NCBI GenBank assembly: GCA_903868295.1
Contig: CAIPUQ010000573.1
Coordinates: 1-8,173 of the forward strand
Direction: 5' to 3'
DNA from: an uncultured Roseiflexaceae bacterium
GTDB taxonomy: Bacteria; Chloroflexota; Chloroflexia; Chloroflexales; Roseiflexaceae
DNA: 8,173 bases
Below are positions 6,342 through 8,173 of the stretch, in pieces. The translations under genes and the position numbers were made by a program. Positions within the stretch are counted from its first letter, which is position 1; every line of letters begins with the position of its first letter. A model generated the notes under the pieces. The model was not told the origin of the DNA and made no database searches. It was given only the letters and a program-made list of their open reading frames with translations.

Positions 6342-7682
6342 GTGGAAGTTTTTGACCCACGCTACTGTGCAGATCTCGGCAATGGTTTTCTCATAAAATG
6401 GGCTGATGCGCACACCGTTGCAGCGTATGCGACGCTCTGCGATGTCGTGTTCAGACGGAGCGCTGACGCACCGTTGCGCACAATCAATGCCGATACCGTA
6501 GCAGAGTGGATGCAGACTCATCCGTTGGTCGGCGAACACGATATTGCGGTCGTTGTTGATCAGGATGATGTTGTCGTTGCAGGGGCAATACTGCTCCGCC
6601 AACCGATGGATTACGCAGGTATACAGCTGTACGTCGGTCGACCCGAGATGGTCGTATGCCACCCAGACTATCGTAACCGGGGATTTATCCGCGAGATTTT
6701 CCGTGTACTCCACGCCAAAAGTCATGCCCGCGGCGATACACTCCAGGCAATAACCGGAATCCCATTCTTTTATCGCCAATTTGGGTATGCCTATGCTATC
6801 GACTTTGATCAGCAATGCGTGGTGCGATTCGATTCGGTCCCAGCGTTGGCTAGCACTGCGTCTCAAGTACAGCTCCGCCGTGCACGTGCAGATGAATACC
6901 ATGAGTTTGTGCGGCTGTACGACGCAGATCGCTTGAACCGGGGGTTACTCTGCACCACACCATTCGAGCGCAGTTACTACACACATCTCTGTAGCAAAAG
7001 TACGTCGCTGACCATGTTCGACCTGCTGTTTATGACAAATGCACACCACGAGGTCATTGGGTATCTTTTGGTGCATCGTGCAAATTACGGCACAAACATA
7101 TGTGTGCTTGGTGCAGGCGTTGCCATCGGGGTAAGTTGGCAACAGATGCTGACTCCAATCCTCCATGCGCTTGCCGCATACCGCACGCATGTCGTCGTCA
7201 CCAATCCTGACATTCACGAGCTATCCGGGGTGAATTTTGTCCTCGACAGCGTCCATCCAATCTATGGACAGGTACAGCATGGGTATGCGATTACCACCGA
7301 AGAAACCTACGCGTGGTATGTGCGCGTAATTGACCTCGCCCGATTATTGACGGCATTGATTCCGATACTGGAAGCACGCGTACACCGTAGTCTGATGGTT
7401 GGCTACACAGGGACATTGAGCATTTCGTGCTACGGGAGTGGCGTTGTCCTCGAATGGCAAGACGGTCGGCTCAGCACGGTGCGCAACACCCGTCCACCGA
7501 TCATGGGTGATGGAGCGGATGTTTGTCTGCCGTATGATACCTTCCTCATGCTGCTATTCGGGCGTAAGTCTTTGACCGACATACGCTTCTGGCATCACGA
7601 AGCACATGCGAGTACAGAGGCAGCGCAGTTGCTTGACATTTTGTTTCCCAAGCAACCCTCGTGGTTCCAATGGCTGAACTGA
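6342..7682 (+). CDS. Eis-like tri-domain GNAT acetyltransferase with SCP2-like C-terminus
   Basis: The 446-residue protein has the size and order of the Eis family (about 400 residues in mycobacteria). An N-terminal GNAT domain includes the acetyl-CoA loop VVCHPDYRNRGFIREIF (104-120). A GIPFFYRQFGY motif (139-149) falls where Eis has its catalytic tyrosine region. A second, degenerate GNAT-like domain covers about 178-310, and an SCP2-like lipid-carrier fold about 325-446 ends in FPKQPSWFQWLN. Eis enzymes acetylate amines such as aminoglycoside amino groups or lysines, using the protein's C-terminal carboxylate as base; the natural substrate here is unknown. The start is GTG at 6342 with GGAGG (6330-6334) 7 nt upstream. 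There is an 11-bp gap after the previous gene. It is followed at 7 bp by a paralogue. Confidence 0.88.
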   Translation: MEVFDPRYCADLGNGFLIKWADAHTVAAYATLCDVVFRRSADAPLRTINADTVAEWMQTHPLVGEHDIAVVVDQDDVVVAGAILLRQPMDYAGIQLYVGRPEMVVCHPDYRNRGFIREIFRVLHAKSHARGDTLQAITGIPFFYRQFGYAYAIDFDQQCVVRFDSVPALASTASQVQLRRARADEYHEFVRLYDADRLNRGLLCTTPFERSYYTHLCSKSTSLTMFDLLFMTNAHHEVIGYLLVHRANYGTNICVLGAGVAIGVSWQQMLTPILHALAAYRTHVVVTNPDIHELSGVNFVLDSVHPIYGQVQHGYAITTEETYAWYVRVIDLARLLTALIPILEARVHRSLMVGYTGTLSISCYGSGVVLEWQDGRLSTVRNTRPPIMGDGADVCLPYDTFLMLLFGRKSLTDIRFWHHEAHASTEAAQLLDILFPKQPSWFQWLN

Positions 7683-7689
7683 GGTACAG

Positions 7690-8173
7690 ATGACTGACAA
7701 ACAAGAAGACTCTATACCGATTGGTGAGGGTGCGGTACTTCGCTGGGGCACGGCTGCAGACGCAGACGGCTATGCGGCACTTGCTGCTCATGCGTTTGTG
7801 CTCGGACCCGATGCTCATCCGAACCCGAATGTTGCGTCGTATGCACACGATTTGACGAGTAACAACCATCCGTTGTGTAAGAGCAGTGATATTGCGTTGA
7901 TAAGCCGACACGATACCATCGTTGCTGCCGCGGCATTGATGACCCAGCCCATGCGCTATGGCGGCATACCAATCCCGGTTGGGCGCCCAGAACTGGTGTG
8001 TAGTCACCAATCTGTCCGTCAGCAAGGGTATGTTCGGGCAATCATGGAACGAATGCATGCAAAAAGTGCATCACGTGGCGATTTGCTCCAAGTCATCACG
8101 GGCATACCGCACTACTATCACCAGTTCGGCTATGCTTGGAGCATCGATTACAACGGCTATGCCCGCATCGAAA
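7690..8173 (+). CDS. Second Eis-like GNAT acetyltransferase, N-terminal 161 residues (cut by the right edge)
   Basis: The ATG has GAGG (7681-7684) 5 nt upstream, overlapping the stop of the preceding gene; the frame is open to the window end. It aligns without large gaps to the upstream gene. From VGRPE to FGYAxxID, by hand, about half of roughly 60 residues are identical, including VGRPE, HAKS, RGD, ITGIP and QFGYA. The GNAT acetyl-CoA loop is changed (HQSVRQQGYVRAI), but the R-x-x-G core remains. The two N-termini differ, and one glycine-to-aspartate-rich stretch before residue 50 is poorly conserved. It is a tandem duplicate that has diverged considerably, so the pair probably differs in substrate. 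The second GNAT-like and SCP2-like domains are expected beyond the edge. Confidence 0.88.
   Translation, partial: MTDKQEDSIPIGEGAVLRWGTAADADGYAALAAHAFVLGPDAHPNPNVASYAHDLTSNNHPLCKSSDIALISRHDTIVAAAALMTQPMRYGGIPIPVGRPELVCSHQSVRQQGYVRAIMERMHAKSASRGDLLQVITGIPHYYHQFGYAWSIDYNGYARIE

Noticed and set aside
6315..6902. A 195-codon minus-strand open frame opposite the first Eis-like gene
   Set aside because: The plus-strand gene has clear motifs, a strong ribosome-binding site and an operon position. The antisense product shows no family pattern.
7546..8058. A 170-codon minus-strand open frame spanning the junction of the two Eis-like genes
   Set aside because: It crosses two well-supported plus-strand genes and has a Cys/Arg-rich composition with no motif.

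Overview
The window (about 50% GC by eye) is dense, ordinary-looking bacterial chromosome with ten protein genes, no RNA genes, no mobile elements and no CRISPR array. Several things fit a Chloroflexota-type bacterium: a protein resembling the DUF6062 family, tandem Eis-like acetyltransferases, a zinc-ribbon methyltransferase and good Shine-Dalgarno sites. That assignment is an inference from family recognition and is not proven here.

Left part (1-2897). A zinc-ribbon SAM methyltransferase runs off the left edge on the minus strand. It is divergent from an M19 (membrane/renal-type) dipeptidase on the plus strand, and the gap between them holds a recognisable promoter for each direction. The dipeptidase ends tail to tail with a GPH-type (MelB-like, MFS_2) symporter. 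The two genes overlap by 4 bp, and the dipeptidase's intrinsic terminator lies inside the last codons of the transporter.

Middle (2894-4606). The transporter is the second gene of a minus-strand pair. Its start overlaps (ATGA) the stop of a cysteine/histidine-rich protein of DUF6062 type with two copies of a CPxC...GxCxxH pattern. Divergent from it is an endonuclease III-like DNA glycosylase with an intact 4Fe-4S motif. Its 3' end overlaps a small four-helix membrane protein of unknown function.

Right part (4607-8173). A 227-nt non-coding stretch has a promoter-like sequence, a 16-codon leader ORF whose ribosome-binding site can be hidden in a hairpin, and three consecutive hairpins. The middle hairpin excludes the other two, and the last is a strong intrinsic terminator only 14 nt before the rsgA start. 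This is the geometry of a transcription attenuator. Downstream is a tightly packed operon: rsgA (30S-maturation GTPase), a RimJ/RimL-type acetyltransferase, and two tandem Eis-like acetyltransferases, the second cut by the right edge. Gaps are 0, 11 and 7 bp, so the leader probably sets expression of all four genes. This leader is the most interesting item in the window.
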